Source of the DNA: JAWKTT01 sp041398965
Lineage (GTDB): Bacteria > Planctomycetota > Planctomycetia > Planctomycetales > Planctomycetaceae
Reading direction: 5' to 3'
Assembly (NCBI GenBank): GCA_041398965.1
Contig: JAWKTT010000004.1
Location: 264,453 to 328,452 of the forward strand
DNA length: 64,000 nt
Shown: one piece after another, positions 1-7,299 of the stretch
How positions within the stretch are numbered: the first letter of the stretch is position 1
Layout: every line of letters starts with the position of its first letter
Made by a program: the position numbers and the translations under genes
Notes under the pieces: generated by a model
Seen by the model: the letters and a program-made list of their open reading frames with translations, nothing else
The model's database searches: none
What the model was told of the DNA's origin: nothing

Positions 1-479
1 GTCTCTTCTCCCCGCTGGACCGTGAACGCCCGGAAGTCGACGGTTACGTCATCAAAACGATAGTCCGTCAACTTGCTCTCGGCGATGTGACGTGTCAGAC
101 GCTGGTGACGATCAAGCAGATTGCGAACGCGACTCAACAACTCTGGCAGAGCAAATGGCTTCGTGAGGTACTGGTCGGTACCGCAGTCAAAGGCGTATGC
201 CCGATCTTCAGACAGCGTTCTCGCGCTCAACACCAGCACGGGAACCGTCGAGTCCTGCTCTCGGATGCCGCGACAGATTTCGTACCCGCTCATTCCCGGC
301 AGCATCAAGTCCAGCACAACGAGGTCGACAGTATTCGGTTGCTCTCGGAAGAAGTTGAGAGTCGACGGGCCATCTCCGAGCACGATCGCTTCATACCCCT
401 CCGCTTCAAAGTTAAACATGAGTCCGCGCGCAATCGCCTCTTCATCTTCGACGATGAGTATTCGCTTTCGCTCCCCCAT
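1..479 (-). CDS. OmpR/PhoB-type response regulator, partial (cut by window edge)
   Basis: Translation of the minus strand from the ATG at 479 gives an N-terminal receiver domain: the acidic pair E11-D12, phosphoacceptor D57 in VVLDLMLPGMSG, and a YLTKPF lysine motif near residue 107. After about residue 120 comes a linker and the beginning of what reads as a winged-helix domain (FDDVTVDFRAF), which is the OmpR/PhoB layout. The gene runs off the left edge, so the DNA-binding helix is not visible. It should be a cytoplasmic transcription factor phosphorylated by a sensor kinase; no kinase is in view. Seen: receiver residues. Inferred: OmpR class, from the linker sequence only. Confidence 0.85.
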   Translation of the reverse strand, partial: MGERKRILIVEDEEAIARGLMFNFEAEGYEAIVLGDGPSTLNFFREQPNTVDLVVLDLMLPGMSGYEICRGIREQDSTVPVLVLSARTLSEDRAYAFDCGTDQYLTKPFALPELLSRVRNLLDRHQRLTRHIAESKLTDYRFDDVTVDFRAFTVQRGEE

Positions 480-959
480 GGCACATTCCCCTTGCCCTTG
501 CCCTTGCCCAGATTTTGCCCCAATCATCGCTTCGGGAGTGGACCATCTCCGTAGAGAAATCAGGCCCCTCCAATCGCGAATGAGTGAAAGCCCCCCCCGT
601 CGGTGTACGTCACCCGCCGCGACGCCACCCGACGGCTTGCGCCGTAACACTCTTGTCGTACCGATATTTTGTGCAAGATAAACGATGAGCCATCGACTCG
701 CGATCCCATTGACTCCCGATCCTGCCCCAATGGCATTCCATGGAGTCATCAGCCAATCGACCTTCCGAGTCGACCGCGTTTCAGTTGTACCACGCGACAC
801 CGGTTCGCGTCGACCAGATTGACGGCAATAGATCGCGTTCCTCTGGTGACTTCGCCGAAAACTTGTCATGATCTGAGGGGGATGTCATCGGCGTCAAGGC
901 GAGGCGTTGAAGGAGACTTGCTCGGGGCCGGAGAAGAATGTTCGTCAATCAGGGAAGTG
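480..959. other. Intergenic region, no gene recognised
   Basis: Spacer between the response regulator start and the end of the EpmA-like gene. A short hexamer run (TTGCCC repeated three times, about 489-509) lies just upstream of the regulator start. Open frames here have no family resemblance that I can see. Confidence 0.5.
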
Positions 960-2006
960 TCAGGCACGAGGTGATGGAAATGGGATAACCTCTTCGATAT
1001 TCGTCAGACCGAGACGCCACATTAACAGGCGATCGAATCCGAGGGCGACGCCCGATGAATCAGGAAAACCAGCCTGCATCGCATCCAGCAATCGGCTCTC
1101 TTCCCGCAACTCTCGTAGCCCTTCCTCTCGCCGACGAGCGTTCTGGTCGGCCATGCGACGGCGGAACTCGACTGGGTCAGTTAACTCTTGATAGCCGTTA
1201 CAGATTTCGATCCCGTACAAATACAACTCGAATCGTTCTGCGGTCGGAACGGCACACTGAGAAACGCGGGCGAGTGCTGCCTGCGATGGCGGAAAGCCAT
1301 AAATGAACAGAGGGCCTGTTTGCAGAAGTTGCGGTTCGATGACTTCGGCCAACAACAGATTCAACCAGCCATCTCGATCGTCCGACTCGAGCGACTGCGG
1401 GACGACAACTCCATGCCGTTTGGCGAGGGCCACAAGGTCGGACTGCGGCGATCCGAGAATTGGTTGACCAACAAATTGCTCAAACGCTTCGTCATAGGTC
1501 ATACGAACGACAGCCGGGAGACGTCGCGGTGGGGCCTGAACGAGCGGTAACAGTCCGATACTGCGGACGAGTTGTTCGACGAAATCCATCTGTCGTTGGA
1601 AAGTGTCGCCCGTGCGATACCACTCAATCATGGTGAACTCGGGATTGTGCCGAGGGCTGAATTCATCACGACGAAAACAGCGGGCGATCTGAAAGATTGC
1701 CTCGGCACCGGCAGCCAGCAGTCGTTTCATTGCAAACTCGGGCGATGTTTGCAGATAAAGTTCCGGCTTGAAGGAGTCGGCAGACGAATTGCTGTGGGTG
1801 GAGATGTCGGAGATGGGGGAAAGACCGGTCTCTAAGACGAACGGTTCAAGCCAAGCATCGACGCAGACATCCTGAGACAACAGCGGTGTTTCGACTTCGA
1901 GGTAGCCCGCTTGCCGAAAGGTGCGACGAATTGCATCGAGAACCTCGGCACGTGCTCGCAAGGTCTCGAACGAGGCTGTTGGTCTCCAGTCGGCAGGTGA
2001 GGTCAT
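960..2006 (-). CDS. epmA: EF-P--(R)-beta-lysine ligase (EpmA/GenX/PoxA), lysyl-tRNA synthetase paralogue
   Basis: About 348 residues. It has the class II aminoacyl-tRNA synthetase catalytic core of LysRS without the N-terminal anticodon-binding domain, which defines EpmA. Class II motif 2 is visible as RCFRRDEFSPRHNPEFTMIE and motif 3 as GVALGFDRLLMWRLG near the C terminus. EpmA activates (R)-beta-lysine and attaches it to a lysine of elongation factor P, relieving ribosome stalling at polyproline. The start is placed at the ATG at 2006, giving the family length; a TTG seven codons upstream is less likely. Neither EF-P nor the aminomutase EpmB is in this window. The gene follows the CvpA-like gene in the same direction with a gap of about 110 bases. 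Confidence 0.9.
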   Translation of the reverse strand: MTSPADWRPTASFETLRARAEVLDAIRRTFRQAGYLEVETPLLSQDVCVDAWLEPFVLETGLSPISDISTHSNSSADSFKPELYLQTSPEFAMKRLLAAGAEAIFQIARCFRRDEFSPRHNPEFTMIEWYRTGDTFQRQMDFVEQLVRSIGLLPLVQAPPRRLPAVVRMTYDEAFEQFVGQPILGSPQSDLVALAKRHGVVVPQSLESDDRDGWLNLLLAEVIEPQLLQTGPLFIYGFPPSQAALARVSQCAVPTAERFELYLYGIEICNGYQELTDPVEFRRRMADQNARRREEGLRELREESRLLDAMQAGFPDSSGVALGFDRLLMWRLGLTNIEEVIPFPSPRA

Positions 2007-2117
2007 CGCATCAACACAGTCTATCAAACAATCCGCATGAGGAGCGATCCGCGAAGTACGTCGCGACGACGATGAAGGGGAACGGCACAGACCGGATGAC
2101 TGTGCGGTTGAAAGAGG

Positions 2118-2810
2118 TTACATGTCCCGCTGTTGTGGGCCTGCCGGACCTTGTTGCTGGGGTGTCGGCGTCGGCGGAGCGGTTGTGACAGGGGAGTCTT
2201 CGACACCCAATTCCAACGCTTCTCGTCGAGCGGCGTATCGCATCGGGAACGACGACCATGTTCGCATGTTGTCTTCACTGATCGGCTTTTCAGGAATCTG
2301 AGGGAACTGCTCTCCATCGAACACAACGTCGCTCGTGTAGATTCGTTCGGAGGTGAACTGCGTGAAGCCGAGCCACTGACGGTCAGGAGCCAAGCCAAAC
2401 ATCATCCTCGATTCGCCCGAGAACCCGAGAAACTCACGAGGGAGCGGGGCCGTGTGTAAAGAGGTCAGGATGATCGCCATCGTGCAGTATCCGGTGATGA
2501 GACCAAACCCCCAACGGCCAATGTCGTACAACAGGGGATGCACCTCAACATACGTCGGCATATAATATTCCCCCGCGAATCGAATTCCCGTGACGACAAG
2601 TCCGAAGACCACAAGCAGCGAGACGAAGTCGGCATACTTCCCGAGCATGTCGTTCGTTGCAGCGGCAAGAGGCTCGAAGAAATTCATCGCCAACAGTCCT
2701 GCAAACAAGACGGCGAAGAAGTTAATCGCGGCTCCCCATGCCCCTTCGGCAGCCACGCACCAAGTGACCCCGCCAACAATCGCGAGCATGATTATGTCGA
2801 TAAGTTGCAT
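2118..2810 (-). CDS. CvpA-like membrane protein
   Basis: 230 residues. The first 125 or so hold four hydrophobic segments (starting IIMLAIVGGVTWCVAAEGAW), with the short N-terminal hydrophobic run and acidic-polar breaks of the CvpA/colicin V production family. The last third is soluble and ends in a proline/threonine/glutamine-rich tail (TPTPQQQGPAG). CvpA proteins sit in the inner membrane; their role is poorly defined and is linked to envelope homeostasis. The GspE-like ATPase gene ends 72 bases upstream on the same strand, so the two may be co-transcribed. The assignment rests on hydrophobic layout rather than a diagnostic motif. Confidence 0.6.
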   Translation of the reverse strand: MQLIDIIMLAIVGGVTWCVAAEGAWGAAINFFAVLFAGLLAMNFFEPLAAATNDMLGKYADFVSLLVVFGLVVTGIRFAGEYYMPTYVEVHPLLYDIGRWGFGLITGYCTMAIILTSLHTAPLPREFLGFSGESRMMFGLAPDRQWLGFTQFTSERIYTSDVVFDGEQFPQIPEKPISEDNMRTWSSFPMRYAARREALELGVEDSPVTTAPPTPTPQQQGPAGPQQRDM

Positions 2811-2882
2811 AACGCTGAACCCTGCCGTGTGAAAACTCTGTCGCCGAATAGTTTCCGCCGCGTAAACATCCTGAGGGAAGGA

Positions 2883-4751
2883 CTACTTGACCACTCGAAG
2901 CATCTCGTCGATCGATGTCACGCCCCGAATGACCAGTCGTAGGCCCTCTTCTCGCATGTACAGCATCCCTTCCTTACGAGCTTCCGCTTTGATGACCGAC
3001 ATTGCTGCCGTGTCGCGGATCAGGTCCCGCATCCGTTCGGAGATATTCAGGAATTCGTACACTCCAATTCGTCCGCGGTACCCCGTGTCGCCGCAGTTCG
3101 TACAGGGTTCTTTGCGTCCTTGTGGGGGACGATAGAACTTTTCGATTTTGTTGGCCGGAAGACCCGCTTGTTTGAGTAACTCCGGATTTGGTTTGTAGGC
3201 TTCGCGACAGTTCGGACAAAGTCGCCGTGCCAGTCGTTGGCCCAAAATGGCGGAGACTGATGTCGAGACCATGAACGGCTCGACCCCAAGATCAAGCAGT
3301 CGATACAGGGCGGTCAAGGTGTCGTTCGCGTGGACCGTCGAGAAGACCATGTGTCCCGTGTTGGCTGCTTGGCAGGCGATCTTCGCAGTCTCTTCATCTC
3401 GGATTTCCCCGATCATGACGACGTCGGGGTCTTGACGCAGAATGCTGCGGAGCGAACCGGCAAACGACTGCCCCGCCTTCGTGTTGATTTCAATCTGAGT
3501 CACACCGTCCATCTTGTACTCGACCGGGTCTTCGACTGTGATGATGTTGCGCTCGTCCGAATCGAGGTCGTTGATGGCGGCATAGAGTGTGGTCGACTTA
3601 CCGGCCCCGGTCGGTCCACAGCAAAGAAACAATCCGTGTGGCTGCGTGATGACGGCCCGTATTCCATCGACCAATTGCTTTCGCATCCCGAGGTCGTCGA
3701 TACTGCTGACGGAGTTGGACTGGTCGAGAATACGCATCGAGATCTTCTCGCCATGGCGCGTCCCCTGTGAGGCGACGCGGAAGTCGATCTCGCGTCCATC
3801 AAGCAGTGCCGCAAAGCTGCCGTCCTGCGGCCGACGCCGTTCGGTGATGTCCATTGCACACAACACCTTGATGATGTTGGTGACGGCATCCCCGACGGCT
3901 TTGTCAAAGGGATCGGTCGGGAACATGACACCGTCGATACGGAGTCGGGCGGCGAGTTCGTCCTCTTTCGGTTCGAGGTGAATATCGGTCGCTCGTCGCA
4001 TGATGGCGTCGTAGACCAACTCTTTGCAAGCGAGATACCCCTTCGAGTTTTCGACCTGCTTTGATCGACTGGCATCCTTGCGACCGGTCTTTGATTTCCC
4101 GATAAACTCGATCGGTGCACCGATGGCGGTTTCGATCGCAGCGGCCGTGCCGATCCGAATCCCGACTTTCGCCAACTGTTGCAATGTCCACTTCTGAATG
4201 TGTGCCCGGGTGAAGACACGAGCGTTCTCCGGGACACGCTGATTTCGTTCCAGCACATACATCGAGAACGGCACGCAGCAACTGGTCAGCATCGCAAAGA
4301 ATCCGCCGACATACATCGGAATGATCGAAACGAGCATGAAGCCGCCGAAACCGCCGAGAAGTTGCAGTGAGTTCCAATGGACCGGCCGAACCTTGAGGTC
4401 CCGACTGTCTTCGTGGACCCAGTTCGACGAGTGAATCCAGATCATTAAGCACAGCAACACTGGGACCAGTTTCAGCAGCGACAGGTAGTATCCCGATTGC
4501 CAGCTGGTGAATGGGTTGCGGGCGTCGAACATGCCGCCGACGAATTCTCCGTTGCCACGGTAAAACCGTTCCCCGAGTGGTGGTGGGAATTTCTGGACTC
4601 CGGAAATTGGTCCCAGCGGCGCCACACCTGAGATCGCCCCGCCAGCGACTTCTCCTGGAGGTTGAGCGACAGCCTGGGGAACGAAGAGCCCCCCCCCAAT
4701 CCACAGGGTCAAGCCAACCAGCAGGCGTTGAGTGATTCGGTAATCGAGCAT
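2883..4751 (-). CDS. GspE/PilB-type secretion ATPase with N-terminal signal peptide and membrane segments
   Basis: 622 residues. The C-terminal 390 residues are a complete GspE/PilB ATPase: Walker A GPTGAGKST at 379-387, Asp box ITVEDPVEY near 405, Walker B VVMIGEIRDEE near 445, His box TGHMVFSTVHAND near 465, and a tetracysteine zinc site (C511, C514, C549, C552). Such ATPases drive assembly of type IV pili or type II secretion pseudopili. The N-terminal 170 residues are odd: a signal-peptide-like start cut after about AVAQ30, then three hydrophobic segments (about 87-107, 128-150, 150-167) instead of the usual soluble N1/N2 domains. The protein would therefore be membrane anchored. The PilT-like ATPase gene lies just upstream on the same strand, about 130 bases away behind a terminator-like hairpin. 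No pilin, PilC or secretin gene is in view. Confidence 0.9.
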   Translation of the reverse strand: MLDYRITQRLLVGLTLWIGGGLFVPQAVAQPPGEVAGGAISGVAPLGPISGVQKFPPPLGERFYRGNGEFVGGMFDARNPFTSWQSGYYLSLLKLVPVLLCLMIWIHSSNWVHEDSRDLKVRPVHWNSLQLLGGFGGFMLVSIIPMYVGGFFAMLTSCCVPFSMYVLERNQRVPENARVFTRAHIQKWTLQQLAKVGIRIGTAAAIETAIGAPIEFIGKSKTGRKDASRSKQVENSKGYLACKELVYDAIMRRATDIHLEPKEDELAARLRIDGVMFPTDPFDKAVGDAVTNIIKVLCAMDITERRRPQDGSFAALLDGREIDFRVASQGTRHGEKISMRILDQSNSVSSIDDLGMRKQLVDGIRAVITQPHGLFLCCGPTGAGKSTTLYAAINDLDSDERNIITVEDPVEYKMDGVTQIEINTKAGQSFAGSLRSILRQDPDVVMIGEIRDEETAKIACQAANTGHMVFSTVHANDTLTALYRLLDLGVEPFMVSTSVSAILGQRLARRLCPNCREAYKPNPELLKQAGLPANKIEKFYRPPQGRKEPCTNCGDTGYRGRIGVYEFLNISERMRDLIRDTAAMSVIKAEARKEGMLYMREEGLRLVIRGVTSIDEMLRVVK

Positions 4752-4837
4752 GAGCCAGGGTGCTTACGGGGGAGAACGATCACAACCCGTTGAGACTGTT
4801 GTGTCCATCTTGCGATGCGAAACAGCTCACCAGGAGA

Positions 4838-4868
4838 CAAAAAGGCGACCTCCATGACGGAAGTCGCC
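4838..4868 (-). terminator. Rho-independent terminator of the PilT-like gene
   Basis: On the minus strand AGGCGACTTCC, a five-base loop and GGAGGTCGCCT form an 11-bp stem with one G-T pair, followed directly by TTTTT. It lies 12 bases past the PilT-like stop codon, so part of the transcription probably stops before the GspE-like gene. Confidence 0.85.
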
Positions 4869-4879
4869 TGCACACGACA

Positions 4880-6058
4880 TCACAAAATTGCGGGGGCCTT
4901 CACGTCGATCCCCTTTAGCATCATCTTGAGTTCTTCAACGTTCGGGGAGATTTCATACGCTGCCTCGCGTTCGATAAGTTCGAGCTTCAGGAAGTGATGC
5001 AGCGAGTCGTTAAAGACCTGCATCCCTTCATCTTTGCCAAGTCGAATGGCGGACGAAAGCTTCTCGTCCGCGCCAGCCAGCACCAGTTTGCGAACAGTTG
5101 GGTTGAACTTCATGATCTCGACGATCGGCACTCGGGACGGCTTGTCGACAATGGTCTTGAGCAGCTTTTGCCCGACGATCGCCTTCATGTTCATTCCCAT
5201 GCTCGCTCGAATTGCCCCGTGCATCGCCTGGGGGAACAGGTCCAGAATACGACCGATGGTTCCCGGAGCACTCGAAGCGTGGATCGTTCCGAACACCAAG
5301 TGCCCCGTCTCTGCGGCATGGATTGCGGTTTCAAAGGTCTCTTGGTCTCGCATTTCCCCCACGAGCATGATGTCGGGGTCTTCACGCACCGCGTGCTTCA
5401 TCGCCGTATGGAAGTCGCTGACATCCTGGCCAATTTCCCGTTGATTGATCAGACACTTGTCGGCTGTGTAGACGAATTCGATCGGGTCTTCAATCGTCAG
5501 CAAGTGTTTGCGGTAATTGTGGTTGACCCAGTTGAGCATCGACGCAATGGTCGTCGATTTCCCTGATCCAGTCACCCCCGCCAATAGAACCATCCCCTGA
5601 TCGTACTTGCACAACTCCTCCATGATGGGGGGCAAGTACAGCCCTTCGAACGGCGGGATCGACTGTTCGATCTTACGGGCCACGAGACCAGGCTTGCCAA
5701 GTTGCTTAAACAGATTCACACGGAAACGCCACATTGTCCCATCGTGCGGCACCACGTGGGCAAAGTCGCAGCCACCGGTATCCACCATGATCTGCTTGTT
5801 GCGATCGTCCATCGCCTCCAGGAACATTGCCCACATCTTCTCTTCGCTGATCGGGGGCATGTCAAGTTCGCGAATCGCACCTTTAACACGCAACATCGGA
5901 GGCTTGTTGACCTGTAGGTGTAAGTCCGACCCTCCCAGCTTGATCTGAATGCGAAACAGCTTGTTGATCTCGGGATCGGCCACCACCCCTGTAGCAACTC
6001 CCAGAACAGGAGCCGCACCCGCAGCAGGCTTTGGAGCAGCAGAGGCATGACTCGACAC
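4880..6058 (-). CDS. pilT: PilT-like type IV pilus retraction/secretion ATPase
   Basis: 392 residues, close to the PilT/PilU length. The order is a PAS-like N-terminal domain, Walker A GVTGSGKST at 161-169, Asp box LLTIEDPIEF near 187, Walker B DIMLVGEMRD near 231 and His box TGHLVFGTIHASS near 252. There is no tetracysteine zinc site, which separates PilT from GspE/PilB. The start is a GTG at 6058, eight bases after a good GAGGGAG ribosome site. A proline/alanine-rich 25-residue leader precedes the folded part. PilT hexamers depolymerise type IV pili, pulling the cell along. The gene heads the minus-strand group with the GspE-like ATPase, which suggests a shared envelope machine. Confidence 0.88.
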   Translation of the reverse strand: MSSHASAAPKPAAGAAPVLGVATGVVADPEINKLFRIQIKLGGSDLHLQVNKPPMLRVKGAIRELDMPPISEEKMWAMFLEAMDDRNKQIMVDTGGCDFAHVVPHDGTMWRFRVNLFKQLGKPGLVARKIEQSIPPFEGLYLPPIMEELCKYDQGMVLLAGVTGSGKSTTIASMLNWVNHNYRKHLLTIEDPIEFVYTADKCLINQREIGQDVSDFHTAMKHAVREDPDIMLVGEMRDQETFETAIHAAETGHLVFGTIHASSAPGTIGRILDLFPQAMHGAIRASMGMNMKAIVGQKLLKTIVDKPSRVPIVEIMKFNPTVRKLVLAGADEKLSSAIRLGKDEGMQVFNDSLHHFLKLELIEREAAYEISPNVEELKMMLKGIDVKAPAIL

Positions 6059-6478
6059 GGCGAAACTCCCTCGAAATCAGAATGAAAACCAAGACATCAA
6101 AAGACAAACAACCATCAGACGCAACGCAACTTCAGCGATCATCGAACATTCAAAGCTGAAGATGTCGACCATCGAAGTTCTCGCGACGGGATCATATCAC
6201 CACGTCCCTCCCCCCGAAAAGGGTATCTGCCCGGTTCAATTGAGAAACCGATCAGAGCCGTGCCCCCTCATCGACTCATGCTCGACCTTGACCACAGATG
6301 CCGCAGACACCTTTCTGCAAGGCGAGTGCAGATGTGGACGATCTCGGGCAGGAACTTTACAATCCCTTTTGATGAACCAGTTGCCGGCAGAGGATTCTCC
6401 ACCAACGTTTTGGCTCTCTGCTCTTAAGGTTTTTGCCGTCCCCACGCGAATTCTCACTCAAGAAAAGATCGAGTTGTC
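6059..6478. other. Divergent intergenic region
   Basis: Spacer between the divergently transcribed PilT-like and Fur-family genes; both promoters should be here. I see no small gene or strong hairpin. Confidence 0.5.
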
Positions 6479-6937
6479 ATGGCCGAAACATCTCGCCGTG
6501 TGAATCCGGAGGAAGTCGAACGGATTCGCGAACTGTTGCGAACTCATCAGGTTCGGGCCACACCAGCTCGGATTGCGGTCATGCAGGAACTGACCATCGC
6601 ACAGTCCCCGGTCACACATGCCGATATTTCCGAGAAGCTCGTACCGCTGGGCTTCGACAAAGCGACCGTGTTCCGCAACCTGAATGATCTGGCAGATGCC
6701 GACCTGATTTCCCGGACCGAACTCGGCGATCATGTGTGGCGGTTTGAAATCCTCGACCCGAGTCGACCGCTGGGGGAAAAGCATCCACATTTCGTCTGCA
6801 TCGACTGCGGAGACGTTTCGTGCCTCGACGAGATGGAATTCACCACAACGTCGAAACGCCGTGCAACCTCGATTGGACGTATCACCGAGATTCTCATCAA
6901 AGGCCACTGTGCAAAGTGCGACACGACGGCACAGTAG
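6479..6937 (+). CDS. Fur-family metal-responsive transcription regulator
   Basis: 152 residues. The N-terminal winged helix contains RATPARIAVMQEL and the recognition stretch DKATVFRNLNDLADADLISR, typical of Fur/Zur/PerR. The C-terminal dimerisation domain has HPHFVCIDCGD and GHCAKCD, two CxxC pairs forming the structural zinc site. Family members bind Fe, Zn, Mn or sense peroxide and repress uptake or stress genes. The sequence does not settle which metal is sensed. The P-type cation ATPase downstream on the same strand (gap about 360 bases) could be under its control, but no operator was identified. Confidence 0.9.
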   Translation: MAETSRRVNPEEVERIRELLRTHQVRATPARIAVMQELTIAQSPVTHADISEKLVPLGFDKATVFRNLNDLADADLISRTELGDHVWRFEILDPSRPLGEKHPHFVCIDCGDVSCLDEMEFTTTSKRRATSIGRITEILIKGHCAKCDTTAQ

Positions 6938-7299
6938 TTGCTGTTGGGGGGCAATGGCATGGTGAATCATCCGAGGCTGCGCTTGATGTCGACTCGCCAC
7001 AGAGAGGATACGGTTCGCCTTCTTCCCCAAGTCGTAGACTCATTGAAGCGGGATAGTAACGGGGCGATCTGGTAACTTGGACGATAGAGTTTCGTTGCCA
7101 CAAGGGCGTAGTACAAAGCCTTCCCCTTGTTCAATTCGTGCAATTTCGCCGAGTGTGAAATTGGCATGAATGCGAGAGGATGTCTCAATATCTATCGTCT
7201 TGGCTAACCATCTCGAGGTTATCAAGTGTGGCGAACATCCCCAGTGTGGCGATCATCCAAGGGCCAATTCAAACGATCCATACAACGTCAGGGCGAATC
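6938..7299. other. Intergenic region upstream of the P-type ATPase
   Basis: About 360 bases with no recognised gene. It is expected to carry the ATPase promoter. Open frames here continue into the ATPase frame but look unlike its N terminus. Confidence 0.4.

Noticed and set aside
489..509. Short TTGCCC hexamer run
   Set aside because: Only three units; too short for CRISPR or an iteron array, and probably slippage.
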